49,134 bases of DNA from Oscillospiraceae bacterium (GCA_017617795.1 JAFZVM010000013.1:1-49134), one strand, 5' to 3'; shown: positions 6,816 to 15,335, numbered from the stretch's first letter. Translations and numbers: made by a program. Notes: generated by a model not told the origin, from the sequence alone.

Positions 6816-8630
6816 ATGTACGCCGCGACGCTGAAGCTGCTGCACATGAGTCTCCGGGGAGCAGTGCTCATCCTGGCGGCGGCCTTCATCCGCAGCTGCC
6901 TGCTGCGCATCCTGCCCAAGGGCGTGCTGCGCCTGCTCTGGATCCCTGCCATCCTGGCCCTGCTGCTGCCCCTCCCTGTCCTGTATACCGTCACCCTGCC
7001 CATGCCGGTGCTGCCGGTGGAGGGAACGAGTCTTTCGGAGACGGAAACCGACCGGGTGGATTGGGACAGCTGGGAGGCCCTTGCCGCATCTGAACCCGGG
7101 GGCATCCTCACCTCCGAGGCGGGGCCGGCGGCCGAGCCGGGGCGCGGGACGCCGCTGCTGCCGCTGGTATGGCTCACGGGGGCCGGACTCCTGGGCCTCG
7201 GGGTACTGCTGCTCTATCTCCGGGAGTATGCCCGCCTGCGCCGGGCCGTCCCCCTGCGGGGATCGGAAGCCTGGCTGCAGAAGCATCCTGCCCATCGGAA
7301 GCTGAGCCTGCGGCGGCTTCCCGGTCTGCCGGGCCCCATGACCTACGGGGTATTCCACCCCGCCATCCTCCTCCCGGAGGAACCGGACTGGGAACGCCTG
7401 CCGGACCTCCTGGCCCTGGAACACGAATACGTCCACGTGCGGCACCTGGACGCCGCCTGGAAGCTGCTGCTGCATCTGCTGCTGATCCTGCATTGGTTCA
7501 ACCCTTCCGTATGGCTGATGTACTTTCTCCTGAACCGGGATCTGGAACTGGGCTGCGACGAAGCCGTACTCCGGCACTTCGGCAGGGAGCGGCGGACGGA
7601 CTTTGCCTGCCTGCTGGTGGATTCCGGCCGTCGGAGCCGTATTGCGGCTTTCCCGGGCCTGAAGGCCGGGATGCTGCGGGAGCGGGTGAACGCCATCATG
7701 CGCTACCGGCGCGCGGGCATACCCCGCCGCTGCCTGGCCGGAGCCCTGGTGCTGGGGCTGACCCTCTGCGCCTTCTGCTCCCTTCGGGCGGGGGCCGCGG
7801 GAGAAACCTTGTATCGCAGCGGGGGCATGCTCCTTTCCGTGCCCGATGAACTGAAGGATCTGCTGATCGTGGAGACCCCCGCCCTTACCGGGGAGACGAA
7901 GGAGGTCCTGTTCCGGATACTGGAGCGGGAGACCTGGGAGGCGGGAATGGATCTCTACCCCGACTCCCGGCGGGAATACGGCCTCATCCTCACCATTCTG
8001 CGCACGGATGAGGCCACCGCAGGCAGGTATCTGCGTCAGGTGACGGCGTGGGATCTGCTGGCAAGGGACGAGCAGGGGTACTACTACATGGTGAAACGCA
8101 GCACTGTGGAGGCCAATATGCTCACCTCCCCGGAAACGGAGGACCAAAACGCCCGCTGGGAGCGTCGGAAGCTGGTGAACGCCTGGGTCCGGGACCTGCG
8201 GAGCCACGTGGAATGGCAGGGGGATACCCGAACCCGCTATCCCGCCTACAGCTCTGCCGTCTCCGCTTACCTCTCCAGCGTGCTGACGAACCGCACCCAC
8301 CGCTACCACATCAGCTGGGGAGAGGCGGGGACCCGTACGGTCACCGGCAGCACACCCGGGGACCCCTTCCTGGAGCGCATGATCTGGGAAACGGCGTCGG
8401 AATCGGTCCGGGTAAGCGCGGCGCCGCCGGGGGAACCTATCATCGTGACCCAGCCCTTCCGGGACAGAGACCTGTACTTCTGGCCCGGCTCCGACGTGGT
8501 ACTGTGCAGGACCAACGCCAGCACCGCCAGCGATACGCGCAGCTGGTATACCGTACGCCTTCTGGATGAGCCGGAAATAAAAGTGGGGGACCTGGCGGCT
8601 GCCTGGTTCCGGGCGGTGGATACCGACTAG
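6816..8630 (+). CDS. M56-family (BlaR1/MecR1-like) membrane metalloprotease
   Basis: This 604-residue protein begins with several membrane helices (residues 10-60 and 115-135) and carries the M56 zinc site HEYVH at residues 203-207 in EHEYVHVRHLD, followed by LHWFNPSVWLMYF and the third-ligand helix LGCDEAVLRHF (Glu249). A further helix near residues 305-325 leads to an external C-terminal region. That region lacks the penicillin-binding serine motifs (SxxK, SxN, KTG) of BlaR1, so it probably senses something other than a beta-lactam. It is paired with the BlaI repressor just upstream and ends near a terminator-like hairpin before the ABC permease genes. Confidence 0.88.
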   Translation: MYAATLKLLHMSLRGAVLILAAAFIRSCLLRILPKGVLRLLWIPAILALLLPLPVLYTVTLPMPVLPVEGTSLSETETDRVDWDSWEALAASEPGGILTSEAGPAAEPGRGTPLLPLVWLTGAGLLGLGVLLLYLREYARLRRAVPLRGSEAWLQKHPAHRKLSLRRLPGLPGPMTYGVFHPAILLPEEPDWERLPDLLALEHEYVHVRHLDAAWKLLLHLLLILHWFNPSVWLMYFLLNRDLELGCDEAVLRHFGRERRTDFACLLVDSGRRSRIAAFPGLKAGMLRERVNAIMRYRRAGIPRRCLAGALVLGLTLCAFCSLRAGAAGETLYRSGGMLLSVPDELKDLLIVETPALTGETKEVLFRILERETWEAGMDLYPDSRREYGLILTILRTDEATAGRYLRQVTAWDLLARDEQGYYYMVKRSTVEANMLTSPETEDQNARWERRKLVNAWVRDLRSHVEWQGDTRTRYPAYSSAVSAYLSSVLTNRTHRYHISWGEAGTRTVTGSTPGDPFLERMIWETASESVRVSAAPPGEPIIVTQPFRDRDLYFWPGSDVVLCRTNASTASDTRSWYTVRLLDEPEIKVGDLAAAWFRAVDTD

Positions 8631-8655
8631 GCAGGAGGAAAAAGCCCCGCAGGCA

Positions 8656-8684
8656 TTGACAAGTTATATAGCAAGTGCTATTCT
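8656..8684 (+). promoter_or_regulatory. sigma-A promoter of the ABC permease operon
   Basis: A perfect TTGACA (8656-8661), 17-bp spacer and TATTCT (8679-8684). The left arm of a 12-bp dyad (8668-8679) lies in the spacer and meets the first base of the -10, so a repressor bound to the dyad would block this promoter. Confidence 0.6.
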
Positions 8685-8714
8685 TATTTCAAATAGAAAG
8701 CGCTTGCTATTTTT
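8668..8714 (+). promoter_or_regulatory. 12-bp dyad over the ABC promoter: operator and/or terminator
   Basis: Arms at 8668-8679 and 8699-8710 pair over 12 bp with one G-U, loop of 19 nt, followed by a T run. As RNA it would terminate the M56 transcript; as DNA it covers the -10 of the next promoter. The left arm is itself a small palindrome, TAGCA-AG-TGCTA. Either role, or both, is possible. Confidence 0.6.
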
Positions 8715-8737
8715 ATGCGCATTTAGGAGGGATACCC

Positions 8738-10675
8738 ATGAAGCAGCACCTGAAGTCCCTTTACCGCAGCCCGCTGAAAACGGGCCTGACCCTGCTGCTT
8801 TTGGCGGCGGCGGCATTTCTGTTCCTGTACAACCTTTCGGAATACGCCGTCTCGGACCGGGAATACCGAGAAGCCCGGGACCGGTATGAGGGGGTGCTGA
8901 CGGTGGAGGATTCCGCTCCGCCGGAGCGAAAGAACGCCCTCTTTGATTATTTTCTCCTGACGGACCCCACCAATCCTGCGGAGACCTACGGCTATACGGA
9001 GTATGCGGACGTGCATCATGAAAGCCTCCATCCGGAGACCCTGGCGGAGATGGAGGCCCTGCCCCACATCTCCCGGGTAGAGCGGCGGTACATGACCGCC
9101 GGTGTCTCCCCGGACTATGTGCGCCTGGAAACGGATTGGAGCTTCTTCCCCTACTATGCCCGCTGTGTCCTGGTAGGGACCGTGACGCTGATCCAGCCCG
9201 CCTTCGGCGGAAGCATCATCACTATGGTTTTCCCGGAGATGGGGGAAGAGGGTTTCCAGGCCGTCAGCGTCATGGACTGGGATGTGCTGGCGGGGGACGA
9301 GGCCTGGCTCCGGGGGGACGAGGAACAGCGGGTAGAAATGTGGATCCTGCCTGACGAGCTGAAGGGAAGCCTGTATGAGCTGTTCTGGGCCGATTTCAAT
9401 ACCCGCTGCGCCTTCATCACCCTGGATCCGGACTACTTCTGGTCGGACTTTGAACAGCTGGGGGTGGGACGAAGATACGTCTTCGTCCTGAGGAACAACC
9501 GGGCGGACGGCCACTCAGACAGTCAGAAGGAATCGGAGGAATCACAAGCCGGTATCCGGAACTGGTCCCTGCACCGCTTCTATATGGGAGACGACACCCG
9601 CAAGGGCTGGTGGCCCTATGTGACGGATATCACGGATCTGCCGGAAAACTGGCTGGAAACGGACGAATTTGCCCCCCTGCGGGAACTCATCCAGGTGACC
9701 AACGACGATGTGCACACCTTCGATATGGTGTACACCGGGGACATGGCTGCCATCCGCCGGGTGGCCCAGGGGCGGATTGTCTGCGAAGAGGGGCGCTTCC
9801 TCACCCCGGCGGACGAGGGGCAGCCTGTGTGCGTGGTAAATACGGACGTGCTGGAGGCTTACGGCCTGAAGGTGGGAGATACCCTCACCCTGGACCTGGG
9901 GAACTACCTCTGCGAGCAATACGCTCCCCTGGGGGCGGTGGCCTCCACCCAGGGACGGCATGCCACGGAATTCACCCGGCAGGATTTCACCATCGTGGGT
10001 TCCTGGCGGGATCTGAACGAGGGGAAGCACGCCCAGCGGGACCTGTACTGGTGCTACAGCAACAACGCGATCTTCGTTCCCGCCTCTTTCCTGCCGGACT
10101 GCGTGAACAAGGATACCTATGAAGCGAAGCCCGGAGAAGTGAGCTTCATCGTGGGTGCTGCGGAGGAGATCGTTCCCTTCATGGAGGAGGTCCTGCCGGA
10201 TCTGGAGGCAGAGGACCGCCTGTACGAATTCAGCGACGGAGGCTGGAGCCTTATCGCGGAGGATCTGATACAGGCCAGGAGCCTGGCCCTGGTGAAGCTG
10301 CTGATCTTCGCCGCCGCTGCCCTCTTCGCCCTGGTGCTGACGGTGTGGCTCTTCATCGGCCGGAAGAAGCGGGAGTACGGCATCCTCCGGGCCCTGGGCA
10401 TGCCCAAAGGGGAAGCCGGGAACCGCCTGTTCATCCCCTTCCTGCTCCTGGGGATCCTCTCCGCCGTCCTGGGTCTGATCATCGCCCGGATCGTGACCCT
10501 GCGGCAACTGACCGCCGCAACAGAGGAAACGGCGGTCCATGAGCCCGCAGGCTTTGGTCTCTTCCTCCTGGGAGCGGTGGGCTTCCTGATCCTCCTGGCG
10601 GCGATCGCCCTGGTCGGTCTGGGCCTGATCCGGCGGAAGAGCGTCCTGGAGCTGGTGCAGGAGAAAAACAAATGA
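8738..10675 (+). CDS. FtsX-like ABC transporter permease (large)
   Basis: This 645-residue protein has an N-terminal helix (about residues 16-34), a long extracytoplasmic region of some 490 residues, then three C-terminal helices in the FtsX/MacB arrangement (near 530, 570 and 620). GRKKREYGILRALGMPK between the first two C-terminal helices is the family's cytoplasmic coupling segment. The start was chosen at 8738 because AGGAGG lies 7 nt ahead; the longer in-frame start at 8675 overlaps the promoter. It overlaps the second permease by four bases (ATGA). With that permease and the ATPase at 11947 it forms a MacB/Bce-like exporter or envelope-stress transporter. Confidence 0.85.
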   Translation: MKQHLKSLYRSPLKTGLTLLLLAAAAFLFLYNLSEYAVSDREYREARDRYEGVLTVEDSAPPERKNALFDYFLLTDPTNPAETYGYTEYADVHHESLHPETLAEMEALPHISRVERRYMTAGVSPDYVRLETDWSFFPYYARCVLVGTVTLIQPAFGGSIITMVFPEMGEEGFQAVSVMDWDVLAGDEAWLRGDEEQRVEMWILPDELKGSLYELFWADFNTRCAFITLDPDYFWSDFEQLGVGRRYVFVLRNNRADGHSDSQKESEESQAGIRNWSLHRFYMGDDTRKGWWPYVTDITDLPENWLETDEFAPLRELIQVTNDDVHTFDMVYTGDMAAIRRVAQGRIVCEEGRFLTPADEGQPVCVVNTDVLEAYGLKVGDTLTLDLGNYLCEQYAPLGAVASTQGRHATEFTRQDFTIVGSWRDLNEGKHAQRDLYWCYSNNAIFVPASFLPDCVNKDTYEAKPGEVSFIVGAAEEIVPFMEEVLPDLEAEDRLYEFSDGGWSLIAEDLIQARSLALVKLLIFAAAALFALVLTVWLFIGRKKREYGILRALGMPKGEAGNRLFIPFLLLGILSAVLGLIIARIVTLRQLTAATEETAVHEPAGFGLFLLGAVGFLILLAAIALVGLGLIRRKSVLELVQEKNK

Positions 10676-11817
10676 ACTGGTCAATCCGTTATCTTTTTCG
10701 CCTGCTGGGACGGAACCCGGGGCGGAGCCTGCTGAGTCTGCTGCTGGCGGCGCTCCTGGCCTTTGCCTTCGGCCTGGTGACGGTGCTCCGGGGGATCTAT
10801 GGGGAGCTGTATCAGCAGGTGGAGGTGAAGCCGGTGCTGTCCAACATCGGCTATGAGCGGGCCAGGAAGGTGGAGAACTCCGGCTATGTGCGGGACGCCT
10901 ATTATGAGACCTTCAGCCGGGACTGCGAGATCCAGATGACCGCCGCCCCCTCTTACTTCGTCAACCGCTTCGACAAACTCCTGCATTCGCCGGAGATCCT
11001 CTGGGCGGAGGGCTGGGACGAGGGGACCTTTCTGGCCTCCCAGCGGCAAGTCTGCGTCCTGTACGCGGGCCATGCCGAGGAGCTGGGAGTGGAACTGGGT
11101 GACAGGGTGCGGGTGAATGAGGACCAGTGGCTCACGAACCTCTCCAAGAACGGAAATCCCTTCGAGCCGGGGGAGACATTGGAGCAGCTGCGGGACCGCC
11201 GGCGGCCCTTCGCCGCGGTGGTGGGGCTCATTCAAGGGGAAAACTGGGAGCGCACCGGATTCTTCCCTGCAGCCGCCCATATCCAGTACGGCTGCCTCTT
11301 CCCTGTGTTTGCCCTGGATATTGCGGAATACGTCCTGATGGATTACCACAGCGTCGGAGATTTCCGCATCTTCATCCAGGGGATCCTGGACGGGACCAAG
11401 GGAGCGGCGAAGTTCCACATGGATACGTCCAACGCGGACCGGATCTATAAGATCCACCGGCTGCTGGAGACCCTGTACCCTCTGACCATCGCGGCGGCGC
11501 TCCTCCTGGGGTGTGTGCTGCCGGGGCTCACGGTGCTCCACGCTTCCGGCGAGATCAGCATCCTGCGGGCATTGGGGGCAAAGGCGCGAAAATGCGTGGG
11601 GATCTATACTCTGGCCCAGGTGCTGTGCGCCTTCGTGGGTCTGCTTCTGGGCTTTATTCTGGTGATCCTGATCCAGAGGCCGGACCCGGGAGGGGTGATG
11701 AGACCCTTTGCCTTGTATCTGCTTGCCCACCTGGCGGCCTGCGCCGTCGGCAGCGGGGTGTTTGCCTGGATTTGTGCCAGGAAGCACGTGCTGGCCCAGC
11801 TGCAGGCAAAGGAATAA
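10672..11817 (+). CDS. FtsX-like ABC transporter permease (small)
   Basis: This 381-residue protein has the same plan as its neighbour, with a shorter outer domain: one N-terminal helix (residues 17-40), an extracytoplasmic region of about 225 residues and three C-terminal helices. The coupling segment ASGEISILRALGAKARKC is well conserved. It starts within the stop of the upstream permease, so the two are probably made in equal amounts as a heterodimer. Confidence 0.85.
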   Translation: MNWSIRYLFRLLGRNPGRSLLSLLLAALLAFAFGLVTVLRGIYGELYQQVEVKPVLSNIGYERARKVENSGYVRDAYYETFSRDCEIQMTAAPSYFVNRFDKLLHSPEILWAEGWDEGTFLASQRQVCVLYAGHAEELGVELGDRVRVNEDQWLTNLSKNGNPFEPGETLEQLRDRRRPFAAVVGLIQGENWERTGFFPAAAHIQYGCLFPVFALDIAEYVLMDYHSVGDFRIFIQGILDGTKGAAKFHMDTSNADRIYKIHRLLETLYPLTIAAALLLGCVLPGLTVLHASGEISILRALGAKARKCVGIYTLAQVLCAFVGLLLGFILVILIQRPDPGGVMRPFALYLLAHLAACAVGSGVFAWICARKHVLAQLQAKE

Positions 11818-11893
11818 GGCGCCCTGCGGGCGTTAAAAGGGAAGAGGTATCCGGACAAACAGAGTGAAATACCGCCGCAAAGCGGCGCTCCTT

Positions 11894-11925
11894 CAACTAT
11901 TCCCTATTCGCTATTCCTTATTCAC
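11894..11925 (+). repeat. CTATTC-type short tandem repeat upstream of the ABC ATPase
   Basis: Four to five imperfect copies of an A/C-TATTC unit (ACTATTC, CCTATTC, GCTATTC, CTTATTC) lie between the second permease and the ATPase gene, directly before its ribosome binding site. They break the otherwise tight operon with a 129-bp gap. Origin and role are unknown. Confidence 0.6.
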
Positions 11926-11946
11926 TCAAATACAGGAGGTATTCCG

Positions 11947-12615
11947 ATGAACACCCTCACTTTAGACAACGTATCCTATACTTACCCCGGAGGGACTTCT
12001 CCGGTGGTCAAAAACGCGACCTGTGGCTTCGAGGCCGGAAAGCTGTACGCAGTAGTCGGGCCCAGCGGGAGCGGGAAGAGCACCCTGCTGAGCATGCTGG
12101 CGGGGCTGGACGCCCCCGGCGAAGGGGATGTGATCCTGCAGGAGGAGAACCTGAAGACCCTGGACCTGGACAAGTACCGCCGGGAGGGGGTCAGCATCAT
12201 CTTCCAGGCCTTCTGCCTCCTGCCCCTGCTCACCGTCCTGGAGAACGTGTGCCTCCCCATGGAGATGCAGGGTATCCCGGAGAACCAGGCCCGGATCAGA
12301 GCAGCGGAAGCCCTGGTGAAGGTGGGCATTGAGGAAAGCAAGCACAAGCGTTTTCCCTCGGCCCTCTCCGGCGGCGAACAGCAGAGGGTGGCCATCGCCC
12401 GGAGCCTGTGTTCCGGCGCGCCGGTGCTTCTGGCGGACGAGCCCACCGGCAATCTGGACGGAGAGAACACCCGCATCGTCATGGACATCCTGCGGAAGCT
12501 GGCCCATGAGGAGGACCGCTGCGTCATCGTGGTCACACACGACCCGGAGGTGGCGGAGGCCGCCGACCTGGTCCTGCGGATGAAGGACGGAGTGCTGACG
12601 GCGGAGCAGGCGTGA
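11947..12615 (+). CDS. ABC transporter ATP-binding protein, MacB/LolD type
   Basis: This 222-residue protein is a single complete ABC ATPase: Walker A GPSGSGKST (about residues 39-47), Q-loop in IIFQAFCLLP, signature LSGGEQQRVAIARSL, Walker B LLADEPTGNLD and H-loop VTHD. The ADEPTGNLD block is typical of the LolD/MacB/BceA branch that drives FtsX-type permeases by mechanotransmission rather than classical transport. It serves the two permeases upstream. The start follows AGGAGG by 8 nt. Confidence 0.93.
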   Translation: MNTLTLDNVSYTYPGGTSPVVKNATCGFEAGKLYAVVGPSGSGKSTLLSMLAGLDAPGEGDVILQEENLKTLDLDKYRREGVSIIFQAFCLLPLLTVLENVCLPMEMQGIPENQARIRAAEALVKVGIEESKHKRFPSALSGGEQQRVAIARSLCSGAPVLLADEPTGNLDGENTRIVMDILRKLAHEEDRCVIVVTHDPEVAEAADLVLRMKDGVLTAEQA

Positions 12616-12640
12616 AACCGCCGCCGGGTAAAAAAAGAAA

Positions 12641-12669
12641 CCGGAGCGATCCGCATGGGATCGCTCCGG
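12641..12669. terminator. bidirectional intrinsic terminator
   Basis: A perfect 12-bp stem (12641-12652 with 12658-12669) with a 5-nt loop sits between the convergent ABC and ribosomal operons. On the plus strand it is followed by TATTTT; on the minus strand by a longer T run from the A-rich stretch 12630-12640. It therefore ends both operons, and shows that rplJ-rplL do not follow rplA here. Confidence 0.88.
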
Positions 12670-12684
12670 TATTTTCGATGTTTT

Positions 12685-13380
12685 TTACGCCTGAGCCTTG
12701 GCGGCGTTGATCTTCACGCCGGGGCCCATGGTGCTGGCCGCTACGCAGCTGCGGATATACTGGCCTTTGGCGGCGGCGGGCTTCGCCTTGATGACCGCGC
12801 TGATGAGGGCGTTGTAGTTCTCCACCAGCTTGTCGGCGCCGAAGGAGACCTTGCCGATGGGGCAGTGGATGATGTTGGTCTTATCCAGACGGTACTCCAC
12901 CTTACCGGCCTTGATCTCGGTGACGGCCTTGCCCACGTCGGGGCTGACGGTGCCGGACTTGGGGCTGGGCATCAGGCCCTTGGGACCCAGGACACGGCCC
13001 AGACGGCCCACCACGCCCATCATATCCGGGGTGGCGACGACCACGTCGTAATCGAACCAGTTCTCGCTCTGGATCTTCTGGACCAGCTCCTGGCCGCCCA
13101 CGAAGTCCGCGCCCGCGGCCTTGGCTTCCTCTTCCCGCTCGGGCTTGCAGAAGACCAGCACGCGCTTGGTCTTGCCGGTGCCGTGGGGCAGGACGATGGC
13201 GCCGCGGACCTGCTGATCCGCATGGCGGGAGTCGACGCCCAGCTTGATATGGAGCTCGACGGTCTCGTCGAACTTCGCCTTGGAAGCCTTGATGACGAGA
13301 TCCATGGCATCCTGGGGATCATACTGAACGGCACGGTCGATGAGCTTGGCGCTCTCCTGATAATTCTTTCCTCTGAACAT
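12685..13380 (-). CDS. rplA: 50S ribosomal protein L1
   Basis: This 231-residue protein matches bacterial L1 in length and sequence. It starts [16 protein letters not shown] and contains [15 protein letters not shown], the conserved VLPHGTGK motif, [18 protein letters not shown] and the C-terminal [14 protein letters not shown]1 binds 23S rRNA at the stalk base and, in many bacteria, represses its own L11-L1 mRNA. It starts 4 bp after rplK with AAGGAGG ahead. A terminator follows, so L10 and L7/L12 are encoded elsewhere. Confidence 0.98.
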   Translation of the reverse strand: MFRGKNYQESAKLIDRAVQYDPQDAMDLVIKASKAKFDETVELHIKLGVDSRHADQQVRGAIVLPHGTGKTKRVLVFCKPEREEEAKAAGADFVGGQELVQKIQSENWFDYDVVVATPDMMGVVGRLGRVLGPKGLMPSPKSGTVSPDVGKAVTEIKAGKVEYRLDKTNIIHCPIGKVSFGADKLVENYNALISAVIKAKPAAAKGQYIRSCVAASTMGPGVKINAAKAQA

Positions 13381-13384
13381 GCTC

Positions 13385-13813
13385 TCAGTCCTCCTTCACC
13401 ACGATGCCCATGCTGCGGGCGGTGCCCTTGATCATCCGGTACGCGCCTTCGATATCGGCGGCGTTCAGGTCGGGCATCTTCTGCTCGGCGATCTTGCGGC
13501 AGTCCTCAGCGGAGATGGTGGCCACCTTGTCCCGCTGGGGAACGCCGGAGGCCTTATCGATACCGGCGGCCTTCTTCAGAAGGACGGCGGCGGGGGGAGT
13601 CTTGCAGATGAAGGTGAAGCTGCGGTCGGAATAAACGGTGATGACAACGGGGATGGTCAGGCCCATATCGGCCTTGGTCCGCTCGTTGAACTCCTTGGTA
13701 AAGGCGGCGATGTTCACGCCGTGCTGACCCAGGGCCGGGCCAACAGGGGGCGCGGGGGTCGCCTTGCCGGCAGGGATCTGCAGTTTGACGATTCCGGTTA
13801 CTTTCTGTGCCAC
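13385..13813 (-). CDS. rplK: 50S ribosomal protein L11
   Basis: This 142-residue L11 begins with [19 protein letters not shown] and has the [11 protein letters not shown] block and the C-terminal rRNA-binding domain ending ARSMGIVV. I place the start at the GTG at 13811-13813, giving the standard family length: the ribosome binding site TGGAGGAA lies 8 nt ahead. A longer reading to 13849 adds twelve residues not seen in L11. Confidence 0.97.
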   Translation of the reverse strand: MAQKVTGIVKLQIPAGKATPAPPVGPALGQHGVNIAAFTKEFNERTKADMGLTIPVVITVYSDRSFTFICKTPPAAVLLKKAAGIDKASGVPQRDKVATISAEDCRKIAEQKMPDLNAADIEGAYRMIKGTARSMGIVVKED

Positions 13814-13847
13814 TGTACGTTTCCTCCAAATATATTGTGGTGTGTGC

Positions 13848-13925
13848 ACCGGCTATGCGCCGGTATGCGCTGGCGGAAGGATCCATTGCCTTCCTCCCAC
13901 GTGCTTGTCTCCCGGGCCGGGAGAC
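13848..13925 (-). promoter_or_regulatory. structured leader between nusG and rplK
   Basis: The 125-bp gap between nusG and rplK holds two hairpins: 13907-13925 (7-bp stem, inner GGC loop) and 13848-13864 (6-bp stem). In many bacteria L1 binds a leader hairpin ahead of rplK to shut off L11-L1 synthesis; this leader is a reasonable place for it. I cannot confirm an L1-specific fold by eye. Confidence 0.4.
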
Positions 13926-13938
13926 GGATATGCTGCCC

Positions 13939-14463
13939 TCAGTGTTCGATGGCCTCCACCTGATCCAGCTCCAGCTCCACCGGGGTCTCCCGGCCGAACA
14001 TGGAGACGGTCACCCGTACCCGGTTCCGGGCAGGATCCAGCTCGTCCACCGTGCCGATGAAGCCCTCCAGAGGCCCATCCAGCACCTTTACGCTGTCCCC
14101 AAGCTGGAAGCCCAGGTTCAGCTCCCGCTTCTCCACCCCCAGGGCGAGGATCTCGTCCTCGGTCAGAGGGATGGCCTTTCCGGCGCTGCCCACGAACCCG
14201 GTGACCCCGCGCACGTTGCGCACGAGATGCCAGCTTTCGTCCGTGAGGATCATTTTTACGAGAACATAACCGGGGAAAAGCTTCTTTTCCTTGGTGACGG
14301 TCTTCCCGTCCTCGATCTCCGTGACGGTCTCCAGAGGGATGTTGACCTCCAGGATCAGGTCCTCCATGTGCCGGTTTTCCCGGGCCTTCATGATGGACGC
14401 GGAGACGGTGTTCTCATAGCCGGAATAGGTATGCAGGACATACCATTGTGCAAGCTCAGCCAT
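13939..14463 (-). CDS. nusG: transcription termination/antitermination protein NusG
   Basis: This 174-residue NusG has the N-terminal NGN domain (WYVLHTYSGYENTVSASI, LFPGYVLVKM, VRNVRGVTGFVG) and the C-terminal KOW domain (GDSVKVLDGPLEGFIGTVDELD, then TPVELELDQVEAIE). It binds RNA polymerase and links it to the ribosome or Rho. It lies 10 bp after secE, in the usual Firmicute order. Confidence 0.98.
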   Translation of the reverse strand: MAELAQWYVLHTYSGYENTVSASIMKARENRHMEDLILEVNIPLETVTEIEDGKTVTKEKKLFPGYVLVKMILTDESWHLVRNVRGVTGFVGSAGKAIPLTEDEILALGVEKRELNLGFQLGDSVKVLDGPLEGFIGTVDELDPARNRVRVTVSMFGRETPVELELDQVEAIEH

Positions 14464-14473
14464 TCCGGTACCC

Positions 14474-14737
14474 TCAGCCGCCGATGGAGATCAGCGTCTG
14501 CACCACCAGCATGGCCACCTGGTCAAAGGCCCAGAGCACGATGCCGGAGACGACCATCACGGTGACGGCCACGACGGTGTTCTTCATGACCTGCTTCCGG
14601 GTGGGCCAGACGACCTTCTTGAGCTCGCTCTTCATTTCGCGGAACCAGCGGTTCAGGCCGGCCCACGCCCGCTGGAACCAGTTCTGCTTTTTCTTGCCGG
14701 ACTTGGTCTCAGTGGTCTTTTCCATTTTCTCAGCCAA
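14474..14737 (-). CDS. secE: preprotein translocase subunit SecE
   Basis: This 87-residue SecE has a basic N-terminal region with the conserved amphipathic helix (FREMKSELKKVVWPTRKQV) followed by one membrane helix. It is the clamp subunit of SecYEG. The start codon is TTG (14735-14737), chosen because GGGAGGAAG lies 7 nt upstream; the first ATG is internal (residue 5). Confidence 0.95.
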   Translation of the reverse strand: MAEKMEKTTETKSGKKKQNWFQRAWAGLNRWFREMKSELKKVVWPTRKQVMKNTVVAVTVMVVSGIVLWAFDQVAMLVVQTLISIGG

Positions 14738-14755
14738 TGTTCTTCCTCCCGTCCC

Positions 14756-14920
14756 TTACTTCGTTTCCGTGTGGACGGTGTGCTTGCGGCAGAAACGGCA
14801 GTACTTGTTCATCTCAAGCCGCTCGGTGGTGTTCTTTTTGTTCTTCACCGTGTTGTAGTTTCTCTGCTTGCACTCGTTGCAACGGAGCGTGACCCTTACG
14901 CGGGACCCGTTCTTCGCCAT
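14756..14920 (-). CDS. rpmG: 50S ribosomal protein L33 (zinc-binding type)
   Basis: This 54-residue protein begins [20 protein letters not shown] and ends with [15 protein letters not shown]. The two CxxC pairs mark the zinc-containing L33 form, which some Firmicutes exchange for a zinc-free paralogue under zinc starvation. The start has AAGGAGGT 9 nt upstream. It is the first gene of rpmG-secE-nusG-rplK-rplA and lies directly behind the promoter at 15026-15054. Confidence 0.97.
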   Translation of the reverse strand: MAKNGSRVRVTLRCNECKQRNYNTVKNKKNTTERLEMNKYCRFCRKHTVHTETK

Positions 14921-15025
14921 GGTTTCGGCACCTCCTTATCGAATTTGGCCCGAAGGCCGGGCTGCCTCCCTGATCTTTGCCGGCTGGGCGCACGAAAATA
15001 AACCCATCCGGGGACAGGTAAAGGC

Positions 15026-15054
15026 ACTATACCACAGCTTTCCGGCATAGTCAA
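15026..15054 (-). promoter_or_regulatory. sigma-A promoter of the rpmG-secE-nusG-rplKA operon
   Basis: On the minus strand TTGACT (15049-15054), a 17-bp spacer and TATAGT (15026-15031). The leader to rpmG is about 100 nt. Confidence 0.85.
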
Positions 15055-15118
15055 GCGCATTTTCCAGAAAAATCATTTCTCATGAGCTTTGCCCTATATG
15101 GTGGCCATGTGCAATCTA

Positions 15119-15147
15119 TTGACTATGCCAGATATATTATCTATACT
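15119..15147 (+). promoter_or_regulatory. distal sigma-A promoter ahead of the 1073-residue gene
   Basis: TTGACT (15119-15124), a 17-bp spacer and TATACT (15142-15147). A transcript from here would have an AT-rich leader of about 185 nt, with no obvious ORF before the gene at 15336. It could also make a small RNA. Confidence 0.6.
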
Positions 15148-15259
15148 TTGTATTATCAAATGGGAGATATCGGAATTTGCTTCAATCTTACACCGCCTAT
15201 ATGACAAGCTTAAAATGACAATCTGTCTTTTCTTCAATGCATAATACCAAGTATACCGA

Positions 15260-15288
15260 TTGACAGCTTTACATCGATGGCATATATT
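15260..15288 (+). promoter_or_regulatory. proximal sigma-A promoter of the 1073-residue gene
   Basis: A perfect TTGACA (15260-15265), a 17-bp spacer and TATATT (15283-15288), about 47 bp before the start codon. Confidence 0.75.
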
Positions 15289-15335
15289 CCATAAACAACG
15301 CACTATAGCACTATATTACAAGGAAAGGTCTTGAA

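Noticed and set aside
6816-8630. BlaR1 beta-lactam sensor
   Set aside because: The M56 site is present but the C-terminal region lacks the SxxK, SxN and KTG motifs needed to sense beta-lactams.
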